NCBI RefSeq assembly: GCF_037975245.1
Contig: NC_092573.1
Location: 4,833,501 to 4,897,500 of the forward strand
DNA length: 64,000 bases
DNA from: Apostichopus japonicus
Lineage: Eukaryota; Echinodermata; Holothuroidea; Aspidochirotida; Stichopodidae
Direction of reading: 5' to 3'
Below, piece by piece: positions 25,601 to 39,400 of this stretch. The notes beneath the pieces are model-generated. The model was not told the origin of the DNA. It did no database searches and saw nothing but the letters and a program-made list of their open reading frames with translations. Numbering within the stretch: position 1 is the first letter of the stretch; the number at the start of each line of letters is the position of its first letter. The position numbers and the translations under genes were made by a program.

Positions 25601-27974
25601 TTTTGATTATAAATGAACTACTTTTAATTACCTAAAGTTGAAGAGCCTACTTTTTAGTTGCGGATATTACTGTTGACAGCTGCTTCTCATTTAACAGTTA
25701 GAAGTATGAGACAATAAAATATTTTACTATTTTGGGCTTTTCTTAAGTGTTTCCGTACTTGAATGACGTCAGATAAAACCTTCAAAATGTCTGTATAAAC
25801 ACGTTTGCAGTTCGTTATGTGCAAATGCAGGACACAAGCAACATAATTGTAAACAACAGAATTATCATAAAACATACATTAAGACACTAACGTAGATCAC
25901 AAAATCATGGTGACACTATTCAGTGAGATAATTAGAACAGCTTGAGCTTTCATATTACCGTTTCAGAAGAGGATATTTTGCGACCAGTTGTTAAGAGTAC
26001 CAGCACTATTACTGTCATTGCGTAATTCTAATTACCAAGAGTGTAATAAAAACGAAATAAGGTAGATGTAACCAGCAGAACGTGTCATAACATTATGTAA
26101 ATACTTGTGTAAACGGATGCCGTATTAATGTTAAAAGCACATCACGGCTGCATAAACTTACCATATCTTTGTTTGAATCTAAACTGAAAATTAATCTAAT
26201 TAATGTGTTTTATATATATTAGAGAATTAGAAAAATTGTCTTGGGAGCTAAGGAAAGAATGAAGAAATGTCTGTCTAATTTTCAAACTGGAAGCGTAAAC
26301 AAGTAAAAAAGAGAGTAACACTAGAGCCAGCCACAGGAGGTGTGGGGTAGGGGGTGGGAGGTTGCCACAGCCCTGGCAAGCCACCCTCCCAGGAGTACGC
26401 ACCCATAATAATAATTGTACTTACTGCTGTTTTCTTTCTTTGCCAAATGAAATTGATCATACAACTTTTCTTTTGATTTTCTTATTTATTACTCATCTTC
26501 TTTCAATTTACTCGTTATTTTCAAACACTCTAATGACACGATTTTTCACTTTCACTTTTCCGTTTCAACTTCTTTTAAATTTATGTAGGTCCTTAAGCTA
26601 TAGTAGAAGGTAACTTAGGTAACTGACATAAACAGAATAACAAAAAAATTATAAACTCACAAATATTAGCGAAAAAAGAACGTTTTCAGCTGAATTGCCC
26701 TCATGACGTACCACCCACTTTACTGTTGCCAGATGCATTAAACAAATGATACTAAAAATATATATTTGTATTTAGAATTTAATGGAGTTTACCAAAATGC
26801 ACTGCTATGGGATTTTATTATCGGATAGAATCGAATATTTTACCAAAATTCATAACAAGATCTGCTTTGGTTGTCAACTTTAGTAACTTTACAACATAAT
26901 TTGTTGTTCTTTTTACGGAACGGTATGCTCTGGAGTAATATGCGGAGGGGAATTTTCCAGCTAATTTCCACGACAGCCGTGCGAGTTTTTTAATGTATAA
27001 ACTCAGCCCCTTGTTCAGCTTTCAATTATATCCTATAGCATCTTGGGACATGATGTTTAACCAGCCAGTATTACGGACCGGTATGTTGGCATCTTCAGAG
27101 TAAATCAATATTGGATGTCTTTCCAGAGATGCCTCCGCTTCAGGCATTTGAGTTCTTTCAATTAATTTTAAGCCTTTTAACTTCTTCATCTACGTCAATT
27201 TTATGAGCTAAGGCTCCCGTGAATTCCGCAGAACTTGCGAACCCTTGCAGATGGCGATATCAAGTAAAATGTGAAATTTATAGCTCCAGGGAAACGCACA
27301 TCTTTTCAATTTTATTATTATTATTATTATTTTCTGCTCTCGGTGATAGACCAACTGTGTAGTAATGCTGTGATCATGCCTTAACCTTCTTTTAACTCTT
27401 AATGACGTAATACATCTATCTGATTCTTTGAAAAGTACAACACATGCATAGTACGTCAACCCAATAAGATAGGGCCAAGTTTAAGTATAGTTCTACTTCA
27501 GCTTCTCTCAAGGTTCTTCAACAATGTTCTATGTACATTAAAGGTGTATCATGAAGTTTCTTCTTCCGTCTCCACCCCCCCCCCCCACGAAAAGTAGCCA
27601 GATCTAATGCAAATAACCGCTTCAGCCCCACATCTTATGTGCAAAACAGAGTAGGTTTGGTGAGCTTGCTCTCTACTTGTGGTAGGATTAGGATAGATGT
27701 TGATACCCGCCTGCATGATGAGCAACAAATATTACGAGCAAATAGCAAATAAATAGATTTCGATCAGTTTGTCGGTTTGGGAGTGGGGGGGGGGGGGGTG
27801 TTAGAGATATCTATAGGCACAGATGCTATTTCGCCGACAATGTTGACAATGTCATACATACTAATATTGGGTATAGATCTGGGTCCTGACAGCAATAGCA
27901 ATGAAATCGGGTTGGTGGGGGAGTGAGGGGGGGGGGGGATGTAAGGGATATACAGAGCAATGTCTACATCCTGG
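22687..27974. other. 5.3 kb intergenic, includes GPCR upstream region
   Basis: The region upstream of the GPCR start should hold its promoter and any 5' non-coding exon, but no motif could be assigned. Elsewhere it holds only homopolymer runs (G near 24985-24995, C near 27577-27588, G near 27784-27799) and an (ATT)n tract near 27311-27331. No further gene was recognised. Confidence 0.5.
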
Positions 27975-28080
27975 TGATTGGGTATATTATTTATTAATAT
28001 ACAAAATTTCTATAGCGCCTTATCCAATCAGAAATTGCTCTAAAGCGCTTTACAGTAAAATACATACAAACATGATATAC
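27975..28080. repeat. Interspersed repeat fragment (AGCGCCTTATC type)
   Basis: TTTCTATAGCGCCTTATCC followed by GCTCTAAAGCGCTTTACAG is a paired motif that, from general familiarity, recurs in many marine invertebrate genomes as part of an interspersed repeat. The class cannot be assigned from this fragment. Confidence 0.45.
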
Positions 28081-30639
28081 AAATATATAAATCGATGATG
28101 TAAGGTATAAAAAGGGTAGAAAATTTGTTACATACAATCTGACAATAAATTGTACAAAAAAAAACTGCAAATTTGAAATCGAAAATTATACAAACAAATT
28201 CTTAAAATTTAAAATATATATATATGTGTAGATCTGGGTCCTGTCAGCAAAAGAACTGAAATTAAAGAAGCGAAGAAACAGAAATATATTTAAAATAAAT
28301 CGATGTTGCAATGTATTGAAGTACCCTTATTTCCTCGATATTCTGCAATTTATTCCAACAGAAAGACCCTTAATACACTCACTGTAAACTAGTTTAAACC
28401 GATGCCTATCCTAGCCGTTGGCCTAAATCGCGCATGTAGTATCGCTAGTTAGATCGCAGTTACAACATTATTAAGATAAAGTAACTATTCCTTTCATATT
28501 TCATCTGTATTCAATTGATACCAAATATGCCAGGAATTCCATAATTGTCACTCCTGCTCAAACCTCATTTACTGCAATCCTCAAAAGGTTTTTGCCTCAC
28601 TGAGATATCTTATAAAGCGGTTCTACAAGGTATGTTTGACAACTGTTAGCAATTTGTAGCACGCCAAAGCTTTGGGCCAATACTGACGGCCTTTAAGAAT
28701 GGAAAGATCAAACATTCTCCACAGCGCATGCGTTCAAGTATCTGTTCAGCAAGACGAGGCGACATCTGTTTTGGCATTGATATCTTCTTTTACCCATTTA
28801 GGAGATAATTACCTAATCTACGACACTAACGAGATTGTATAGACCATTCGTGTGATTTGTATACATGTGTATTATAACGGGATGCTGGAGTGATTGTTTT
28901 GGTACTATTTTTTGAACAGAATGTATGATATCATTATTAACTAAACCCATTATCAGAACATCTACTTGCAGGACCAGTCGTTTCATCATTCAGCTAAAAC
29001 ATTGTGGAATGATTTACAGGATAAATCATGAAAAATAATTCATAAGAGCATTAAATGTTGGTTAAACAGACATTTTTGAAATGCATCGGAGTTGCAAATT
29101 ATAAAACAAGTACCGTAAGAGTCAATTAAAGCTTTCGATGAACAACTGCTGCCCAGAAAACATCGCAGAGTACCAAATACCAATAGTGTGATGCAATTAC
29201 TGGAGTAAGGGAAGTTATAGTCAGTCAAAACTGGTTACATTCAATGGAACATATATCGCGATAGTTACCGTACAAGATGTTAAAAATGGAATTTAAGAAA
29301 AACAACGTAATCTTCAATATAACTTTAAAATTGCCTGCCACCGGAATATTAAATTAAAAATTAAATGAAAACAGTCACTTGGTCAGGAAGTTTTATCCTC
29401 TTTCTCTGCTGCATGCATCTTTACTACATCACGTAAGCAAAGTGACATTTGTGGAAGTAGCTCACAAGGGCATTTGAGATTTTGTAGAACCGATGATCAT
29501 AATTACCATTGTCATATAGAGGGAGCTCATGATGCTAGTGTCTTCTAAACTTGACATTCAACTTCAATGATATAATAACAGTATCATGACAGTATGATAA
29601 TACCTGATCGTTTATAAATACTAACAACTTATCGGTGGTGGTGTTACTGTCATTTAATTACACAAATATCGATAAACATCAGATCACCTCATGCACCATT
29701 AATTCTAACAACAGACGATGACATGTATTGAGATACCTGATGTTACTTATCAATAAATATAAATTAACTCCGGCACGCTGTTTTCATTTTAAGCTGCGTA
29801 TTAATCAAGCTGAAACAGTATTAAAGTTAAACGAAGTTTTATCTGTCGTTTTCTATTAGACATTAATGTGTCTTGCCACATTTAGGGATGTATTGAAATA
29901 GATGTGGCTCTACAAGCTTTAGACGGGACATAGTTAAAAAAAATTACGTACGTACGTAATAAAATAATTTGTTACCATGTCCCCCTCTAGAGCTTCGTAC
30001 TAATCTGATTAGATATTAAATAAAACAAAAGAGAGAATAGTTAAAGTAGAGGTATATACATTTGCCGATTGCTAAGTATCACAGATACATATACATCAAA
30101 TGTATTTCAGATACGACTGAATTTAATACAGTTGTGTTTATATTACCGATTACAGCATGGTTAGATGACAAGCGAACACTTCACCCTGACCAAACCATAA
30201 TATAATTACACATAATATATGAGTATCTCTGAATATGACGAAGAGATCTGTGGTTTCAAGTTATTGCCGGCTCCGATATAGTCAAACAGAACATTGTCAG
30301 TCCCAAATGTGCAATTATTATGTTGGATTTCTTTCTTTGCTTTTTGCAAACGATCGAACTCATTAAGTCATTATATATATATTTGTATATAGCTTCACAT
30401 ACTGCAATTTAAGGATTTATCACCAAAGAAATCACTGCTTAATGTTAAGTACTAAATAAACATTAAAGCAGCTGTTTTGCCTGCAGTCCTTTATGTGTTC
30501 ATAATTTATCTATACTGTATACATAATGATAGTCATATATGCAGTGAACGTCATAGTAACACGTCACATTATTATGTACTCATTCTCCTCGGAGAAACAT
30601 GTAACGTATTTCAGGGATTATCTTACAAATTTCCATCGA
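28081..30639. other. Intergenic, no gene seen
   Basis: AT-rich sequence with a short (TA)n near 28212-28226 and (ACGT)n near 29946-29960. No coding signal was recognised. Confidence 0.5.
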
Positions 30640-30767
30640 CAAGTAAAACAAAGCAAAGAAAAGCAAAACAAAACAAAACAAAACAACAACGAAAAACAAA
30701 ACATTAACGACAGCATCCGTCATGTTATAAACGACAGCATCCGTCATGTTATAAACGATCGAGACAT
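30640..30767. repeat. (CAAAA)n tract and 24-bp tandem repeat
   Basis: A CAAAA-type pentanucleotide run (about 30652-30704) is followed by two full copies of a 24-bp unit starting AACGACAGCATCCGTCATGT at 30706 and 30730, with a partial third. Confidence 0.85.
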
Positions 30768-32994
30768 ACGTCAGGGAACATGAATTGAAACCAAAGACAA
30801 CAAGTAATGTATTATTAAAGTGAGAGGTGAAGTCAAAATGTTTAGCTATCCTGTAGACCAGTTCGTGCATCTAATAAGGCATTCCTCCATCATTACTAAG
30901 AATTTGTTACGGTATAGCTTACTTTTCGGCTGAAGTAACATCTGAGGTTACAATATTTAACGATTCTGAGAAATAAGGTCATATGTTTCAGTTGTCACAC
31001 GTCTTGTAATTAATTAATTATTTAAGGCATCTGATGATGTAAGGTTAACTCGGGTTCATGCGTACAATATTACACAGATGCCGATATACTGATTGTGCTC
31101 GGAGATGATGAGATGATATCTCTAACAGCGTCAAGTTGAAGCAATGGTAGATAAATATTGACCCTGATGGTTGACGAAACCGTAGGTTACAAAGCTTGTA
31201 AAATTTCAAATTAAAGCGATTAAAAAGTTATTGTTAATTGATTTCATCATTTGTTTTGTTTTTAATTCTCTCTAATTGCTTCTCAAACTTTATCGTTATT
31301 AATTAGTAAAGAATAGAAAAGTCCAGTTACACGGAAAATTAAACAATTACTACTTGAAACAAACAATGGTTGTGAGACCTTCAGAGTTGATTACCAAGCC
31401 AAACATGAGTGTTCTGTATCATATCAGGGACGACTTCTATTACGGTATGTCATTTAATTGGTTATTATTGGTAGAATTAAACTACGCCCCTACAATAATA
31501 TTATTAGAGAGCAAATTCTTTCAAGATTTTACAGTCACAAAGTGAAATAGAAACATTTCTAAGCAAGCTTTCGGATGCGAGGCAGTCATAAGAAAAATAT
31601 CACAGTGTATTTCGAATCTCATTTTCTTGTAATTTTTAATTGTAGAATATATTAATTTAAAGAATTTACTTAACTTGTTTTCATATCCATATGTGGGAAT
31701 ATTGGTAGCAAAAGACCATATGTGCATGAGTTCCTTTGAAATTGGGGGAAATTGGGGGAATGTTGTCCTAGCAGTCTAGGGGGGGGGGGTTAAAAAAAAG
31801 GGATTACTCGAGACTAAATTAATAAATTCCATAGCATTATACATTCTGCGATCGTTTTTGCCTAAATCTTATATGTCAGTGCAAACGGTTATATAGTATA
31901 ATAATTTAACTGTAGTTTGCTACTTCTTTCCAGTTTCACAGAAGGAATTGAACAAATTATGATCGTCCATTTTGACTCTTTTTTTGTTTATAGAACGTTC
32001 AGACAATTGAGTCTTGGTTCAAATCTATAATTCACAGCGCAACAGTTCGCGTTCTATACATTCTGCAAATAAGTAATTGAAACTATGAGTCTAATAAAGC
32101 TGGATACATCATCTTAGTTAATTTTAACTGGGTTTATAGTTTTCATTGATATTTTATTCTTCGTATTATTTTACATTTTAATACACAGTAGACAACAACG
32201 GGCTAGAAAGACAACTAATAAGACAAAGTACACAGATATCAACGACTGAGTTGATATATATCTTGGCTTATTATAACAGTCACATCAACGAACATTAGTC
32301 AAGGTATGTATTGCTTATAGAGATTATATGTCAGCAATTCTATAGCAGAAGCACTTAACCCGTCTGACAGCTGATACGACAAAAACATCTGATTCATATA
32401 ACTTAGGTCTATAGGTAGCAAAAACCTTAAAGGATGAAAATTATAATCCGATAGCGCACAGTCTATTCCTAATCACTTTCTCTCATTTTCTCTCATGTTT
32501 TTGCTTGCGGAAGATTTTGTTGATAAAGACGATTAACGCTGAAACATTTCCTAAGACACGTAGAATACCCTTTTGAAGGTAAGGATGTTTGATGCTATAC
32601 TGTTTGCGTATAATCGATGTATGGGCAATGTTGATGACGTGGAAATAGTTTACAAAACATTGCATCATTGCATAGCCTGTAAAGGACATTCAACATACAA
32701 TGATAGTCAGTTTAGAACGTTTTAATTAAGAGAAAATCATGAATGATGAATAATCGTTAGTCAGTGTGGATCATTCTTCTATAGCAATCAACTCGCGTGC
32801 GTAGGACTTGAGAGGTGGGAGAGAAGGGGGAAGTGGTAGGGGTACACATTAGGTAGGAGAATATATTGTGATGGAAGGACCAGAGGCGAATTTTAGAAAG
32901 GAGGACTGGTCCTGAGTGGATAAAGAGGATACCACTAAATCGGGTCCTACCCCAGAAAAAAATGGTGCATTCTGGGGTAAGACCGTACATGAGG
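30768..32994. other. Intergenic, no gene seen
   Basis: Small open frames of 60-70 codons (for example 31354-31545 and 32483-32689 on the minus strand) lack recognisable domains. A G run lies near 31780-31789. Confidence 0.5.
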
Positions 32995-33050
32995 TCTATA
33001 ATTAGCTCTAAAAGAAAGGCTATGCTAATAAATACGCTTGATGTTTGTTG
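32995..33050. repeat. Degenerate interspersed repeat, copy 3 (short)
   Basis: CTCTAAAAGAAAGGCTATGC followed by TAATAAATACGCTTGATGTT matches the core of the copy at 9235-9400. Confidence 0.5.
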
Positions 33051-34914
33051 TGAGGATTAAATGTGGTTGTACATTCATAGCAGTTGTCTCATACAAGTTT
33101 CTCCAGCTGAAATTAAAATATGCCATTTATCCACGAACATCAATCAAGGAATTGTAAACTTTAGGACCGTATACGTAACCCATGATCTTGTACAGAGCTG
33201 TTTTTGAACAGCAAACACCACGCAATGTCTTTATAGTTAAATAACGAATAGGACTTAAAGTAAGGTAACATTACAGATACAGTATGTAAGGTGACAGCGT
33301 AAAAGCACACGTTTTATTGTTTCTCATAACATTTGAGTTTCTACATTCACTTACCGGATGACAACAAAGGGATCAAAATGGTGTTCAGTTACTCCGACTA
33401 TGACTAGTTTGCGATGAAATCCTGAAAAGGTGATTTAAAACAGGCCCCAATATTATTTCAACACCATCGACTATGCGCACTTGCAGGAAACGTGTCAATC
33501 GGTCAAGTCTCTCAACAGATTCAGCCAAAGTAAGTTCATTTTCTTTATGTTGTCTACAAGTTGGGATTTTGTCTTCCCTAAAACAGAAATTAAAGTTTCA
33601 ATCGCAGTCACGTGACTGATAATTCAGCTTGCAATCAGACTGTAACTTGAGAAAAGTATTATTTGTCCCATTTTTCCCTTCAAGTCTGATTGGCAGTGGG
33701 AACGATATTTCATATATAGTGAATGGCATGTAAAGGTAGGCTATATGACTTGTTGTTTTAAATATCTATACGCAACTTGTGTCATCCTTGACTCGACAAA
33801 CTAACGAGTACCGTATTAATTCGCGTTCCATGAGTTCTTACATCAGAATATGATATGAAATTGAGTGAAAACAAATGTGCTCGGTACCGTTACGTCGCGT
33901 CTTTGAATGATATAAGAATAGTCTTACAATATATTGTGTGTTGTGTGGATTATTTGGCTCTCACAACGTCAATATATTACGATTGCTGAATTTCGATTCC
34001 ATTTAAAACAATTTGAGCTATCAATGTTAGCTTTTTATTGACAATCAAATAGGACATTGTATACATCATTAACAGCTCATAAACCAGACTTGAATACTTA
34101 CGAGATGACTGTATTTTTAAGAGCAAGTTGCCTCATGTTACTTGTTTTGGTAAAATGTTAGTGATCAATATTCATCAATGACAGAGAAAGAGTAAGTGAG
34201 AGCTGAAGGGAAATAGATGATGTTAGAGGCACGTACGCTATTTCCGAATCGTATATTATGTACCACTCGTATGCTAGTGTCACAATATAAATGATAGCAG
34301 ATAAGGGAAAATTGCTCGCGAAAATCAGACAATATACACCCAAGTATAGAATTGTCGAAATTAATTAGTACCGAAATTAATTAAAGCATGAATTACTAAC
34401 GGTTGTGCAATACACGGAGGCAATTTTCTTTTTCATGTACCCCATAATACGTTAATTTTCGATTTTGTCTCGAAATTGTGACGTGCGATAGTTAAAATTC
34501 AAAGGAATATTGAAATTCGTACATTTTAGAGACAAATATAAATTTACACATAAAATAGTATTAGTAGGTCCGTGTGTACAAAACTATGATGAAGACGCCA
34601 CCGTTTTCCCGCCACCTATATGTTCTAGTTAAAGATTCATACGCCACTATACAGTTATTCCATAATTCATTTTCTTTATGCTAACTTTTGCAGTTGTTGT
34701 AATCATTATACAACATTCTGTTTTTCTTTATATATAATAAAATAATTTACGAAAAGGTTCTCTTTCCATACATGTAAACACAATACAAGTAAAATCCATC
34801 TGTTAAAATGTTTACCTAAATATGTCATCTACGCATTCTCGTTATTTGCACATTCGGGGAAGATACATCTCTTCGTAAAGTTGGAAGTAATATTTCACCA
34901 GCATTTGATTTATT
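33051..34914. other. Intergenic, no gene seen
   Basis: AT-rich DNA with no recognised feature. Confidence 0.5.
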
Positions 34915-35565
34915 TATATATTTATGTATACAGGGTAACATATAGCTGTTATAAACAGTGGCCATTTGAAACAATAAAACACATAACAAAGGAGCAACAG
35001 ATATAAAAGAGAAACAGGAATAACAATAAAGATTAAAATTAAAAACAAAGAACGATAAAAAAGAAAAATATAAACAATCAGATCACAGTTAAACTTTAAG
35101 ATGACATTTGAAAGTATCAAGACTATTACATTCCTTAATATTATCAGGTCGGACTGTTTCAAACGTTTGGGCCCATAAATGCGAAGGCGTTTCTAAACAT
35201 TCTAACCTAGCATCAGGCTCGTGAACATCATTTACATTAAAACAACGTGTGAGTCTATCCTGAACATCAACCTGCATAGTAACATCATTAGAAATATAAT
35301 CTGGCGCCACACCATGAATGGCTTTAAACATTTAAATAGACATAAAGTAATCCCTTCTTTGTTTCACATTCATCCATTGAAGGTTCCTTACTAGACCAAT
35401 GCCTCTAACATTAGTACAATAATTATTTCCAGTAACAATCCTTGGAGCCCTATTCTGAAGCCTTTGTATTTTGTCTATATTCATTTGAATAGTATAGCAC
35501 CACACAGAGTATAGTCAATGTTAGGTTGAAGTTCTCTGAAATATTGTATTAGTTCATGTTAAAAG
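34915..35565 (-). mobile_element. LINE (non-LTR retrotransposon) 3' end, dead
   Basis: The minus strand encodes the C-terminal tail of a LINE reverse-transcriptase protein. From about 35565 down it reads QYFRELQPNIDYTLCGAI, then after a frameshift MNIDKIQRLQNRAPRIVTG, NLQWMNVKQRRDYF and, past an in-frame TAA near 35338, MFKAIHGVAPDYISND, finishing at 35089. The LQNRA-RI-TG, L-W--V-QRRDYF and MFKAIHG-APDYI strings are typical of CR1/Jockey-group elements. The roughly 170 bp beyond the stop would be the 3' UTR, ending in an ATAAAT-rich tail near 34915. The copy is 5'-truncated, as usual for LINEs, and carries at least one frameshift and one stop. Confidence 0.85.
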
Positions 35566-36353
35566 ATATGCTTCCGTCTTTCCTCATATTAAGGAAGGAT
35601 ATTACTTGTGACGTAAGGCATATTAAGGTTGAAGAAATGATCCCAGCCGCAGACTCTAGGCTGAGATTATTAGCTTTCTGGAGAAAGTGAATAATCAATC
35701 ATTTTTGTAGAATCTCTCAACAAATTTGATATTAAACATTCATATTATGTATGGCACACGTGTCCTACTACATTATACGGTATTACTTGTTATAACCTTT
35801 GACAGTATAGAGAGATCTATGGTACTCAACTGCGATCACAAAATTAAACTTTTTAAGTGTTTAAATCTAGTTCATGGGAATTTTCAATGTCGTGAAATTG
35901 TATTTTTATTGCCTGTCTTACTAAGTACATATATTTGGTGTTTTGTCAGTTTTAAGACAATGCCAAGAACATGAATGCAACATATAACAGATAGATAAGT
36001 CGACAAGATGGGCCAGTCTGTTAAATATTTGAAAAAAAATCAGGTTAATTTTGGTAATTAGAAAAATCGAAAGATCACATCTTTTGTCTTCCGGGTTATG
36101 CATGGCTTTTCTGTTGCCGATTTTTAGATGATACAGTATAATTTGACAGTTATTTCAAAAAAAATATTAGATAAATCAGACGTGAAGAGAAAATCGATGT
36201 TTGCATGAGCAGATGCATTGATATTGATAAACTGACTTGTAAAATCTCTAAATGGATGGTTCTTAACTTCACCGATAAACTTGATTAACAGAGAGTCTTG
36301 CTTAAATCGTGAAAACTTCCTGTTAAGAGGTTAAAATGCGACAGTAAAATGCG

Positions 36354-36356
<3 letters not shown>
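35566..36356. other. Intergenic, no gene seen
   Basis: An 82-codon open frame at 35726-35974 has no recognisable domain. Nothing else was seen. Confidence 0.5.

Positions 36357-36416
<60 letters not shown>
36357..36416. repeat. (AT)n microsatellite
   Basis: About 60 bp of pure AT dinucleotides. Confidence 0.97.
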
Positions 36417-36422
<6 letters not shown>

Positions 36423-39400
36423 AAAAGAATGGAAGACCAATATAAGATTGCTTAAGGAACAAAAAACTGTAGAAAATGGATCCAAAATGCTTTCTCGTTA
36501 TTTTTAATAGCTAGCTATATGAACATAATATAAACGGAAGAAACCCAATCACATTTTTGGATATTTGTGGAAAGAAGTACCATTTTAGCTGATAGGAAAG
36601 GTTTTTCATTGACCTCATTTGACATTCAGTAAACCAATATATTTATTCCAAAATCAAGCCAAACTGGGAGAAGATGGGCAATATTTACAGAATTTGCACG
36701 AGGGAAGTATAAACAGTAATTTGAACAGCCTGCAGCAGAGTCCGAAAAAAAGGATTGGCATCCACTTCGCTGAGGAAAACCATAATGTTTACATTTTACT
36801 TCTTTTGGGACAAAACTTTATATGAAAATTTGGTTGGATACATGTACCCAGTATGTTGGATAAAAAATTTGCCCAACGATTGTTCAGAGTGTCTTGAACG
36901 TTCTTTCTTTAAAGGTTATTTAGACATGCAACTGCAAACTTGATGCAAAGTGGAATGCGACGACATAATGGATGGATTATACCAGCGGAATTGGAAGGAA
37001 ACTAAGCCTTTATCTTAAAACTGCACTTAGCGTTGAATTTGTGACTATTATACATCAACGAGAAATAGTCATCCGAAATGGAGAAATGTTAATATCAATT
37101 GCCGAAAATTGCATAACGAAAAAGTTATATACTTCAGAGGTTTAACAAAGTTATTTTCGTGAAATGTTATGGATAGTCCAGGATTGTATTAAACCATTAA
37201 CCTACACTATCAAGGAATACTTATAGGTCTTAATGACACAATACAGGTTAACATAATAACAGTGGCTAATTCAATTGTACCAGAGATTATTTATGCCTAT
37301 AATCTAAACTAAAATAAACTTAATTCATTTTTGTAAGATCCAACAAAGATATCAATACGTTTTGGACACTTCGAATTGTAGATAACTTTTCAGATTTTAA
37401 AACTTTCATTACGATTACACTGAACGTATCACACACGTATGTGTTTTTGAGCAGTGTCCACAATGACCTGTTTTCGAAGGAGGAATTAAAGCCTTAAGTT
37501 AAATATGTAAACTTTAGCTATATATTTTCAAAAGTGAAATTACGAACACCCTTTAAAGCTAAATTATTGAGATGAAGCCACTCATTAATAAGAGTCGTCA
37601 ACCAGTAAAAATTAAAAAATTGAAGTCATATATTATTTGGAATTAAGAATTTTCGTTTTTTCTAAGCTGATTTTAATACGCAACTTGAGGGTTATCTTGA
37701 ACAATTTGACAAAGGACGACAGACTCCAAAATCAGATTACCGCCCTCGGGTTTTCCGTTACGTCAATCAAACTCAAGTTCAAATACGTTCACATTTTAAG
37801 TTACTAAAATATTAAAGGATGACTGTCAACAAAGACTTTGTAAGTTGACAGTTGTGAGTAACTAATACTGTTATTGATGAGTATTAACTAATAAGAGTGA
37901 TCATAAATAATGAGAGTCTGAATCTATGTCGGTATAGCAGGATAATGACCTAAAAGGCTTGGCTGTTTCTAATCTACACACAGTATCTCATCGATGCGCA
38001 TACAACAGTCAATGGACCGAGATATGAAGGGCAAATTTCAACGGCAGTGGAATGTATTGCAGCGTACCCAGGAACATTTCATGAGGCCTGGAAAGGAAAT
38101 GTTTGCTACCCGACGTCATGGAACTGTTAAAAAAATACATCAAAAGTAATAAGAAACCTTTAAGTAGATCTGGGTGGGCAATTTCTTTTTTTAAATTTAT
38201 TTCTTAATTTAATACATTGATATATTTATGTACTTTCTCCCATTTGTAAATCTTGACGTATTTCGATGTAATTGATGACAACGAAAAGTCATTGAAATGA
38301 TAAGTGAAGCTCATACAAACCCGGAAGAAACTCACGAACCTGTTTACATTCATTCCACTGAAAAGAATTGATAAGCAAAGGAATGAAAATGAGGTACCAC
38401 GGATGCCGAATTCCGTTCCACGGCAATTAGAAGTCCTTGGTAGATTGATACGGGTCAATGATATATGTATGCGGCTGAAACGAGGTCAGAAAACGCAAGT
38501 TCACCAAATTAAATGAGAAGTTTTACTTGGCAAAGCTGTGGTTTTAAGGTAGCTAAGTTAACATATTAATTGCAAAAGATGAAGGCATTCCAGGCAAAAA
38601 CCCTGTCATTGTGTTTGTTTGGTGTGGGTGTTGTCCACTCATGTGATCTCATATCAATTTATGGACTCGTTGCTGTTAATATAATCTGAAATGTTACTAT
38701 TAACTCAACACAATGAGCAATGCTTGCTCTAGGCAGAATATCCTATGATGAGTATCATTCTAATATGAGATATCATGAAATAAGCTATAATGGTGAGCAT
38801 GACTTTCTGAGGATAAATATGGTATAAATATGGCATAAATTGGCGTTTATAGGTTGACACGAAAATGATGCATAACATACATGTAAAAAGCATTGAAATG
38901 TTTCAATACATAATTAAAACAATTTTACATGAAGGCTAATGTACATAGCCTACTAGTGAAATAAACATAAGGCAAACATGTGCAATGTATCCAAGTGTAC
39001 AAAGTTCTCAAACCTATTGTGCAAAGACTCCAAATATTGAAATACTCAATTAAAAATATTTTTTATATAGCCCTACACATAATAGTGAATATAACGGTAC
39101 AATTTTTCCACAATCGGTGGGATTTTTTTCCCTCGTAATAGAGCATCTGCGTGGTTATACATTATTGGCAAACAATTTTTGACTATTACCTATTTGGCAA
39201 AAGAAGGTGAACGAACATCCCAAAACCTTCTAAACTATTTGTCAGTGAAATGTGCGGTCGTATTAATGCTAAGACAAATTTTGCCCGATAATTACTTCAG
39301 TCCCCTTGAGAAAACACTTTATTCCTTTGTCCCTTACAGCTATGTAACACTAGAACCTTAACGCCTGATCGTATACGACTACACACAGAAAGGTGCAAAG

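Noticed and set aside
38002-38148. Small basic open frame ending in TVKKIHQK
   Set aside because: About 50 codons, unrecognised, no supporting context beyond a weak acceptor-like CACAG.
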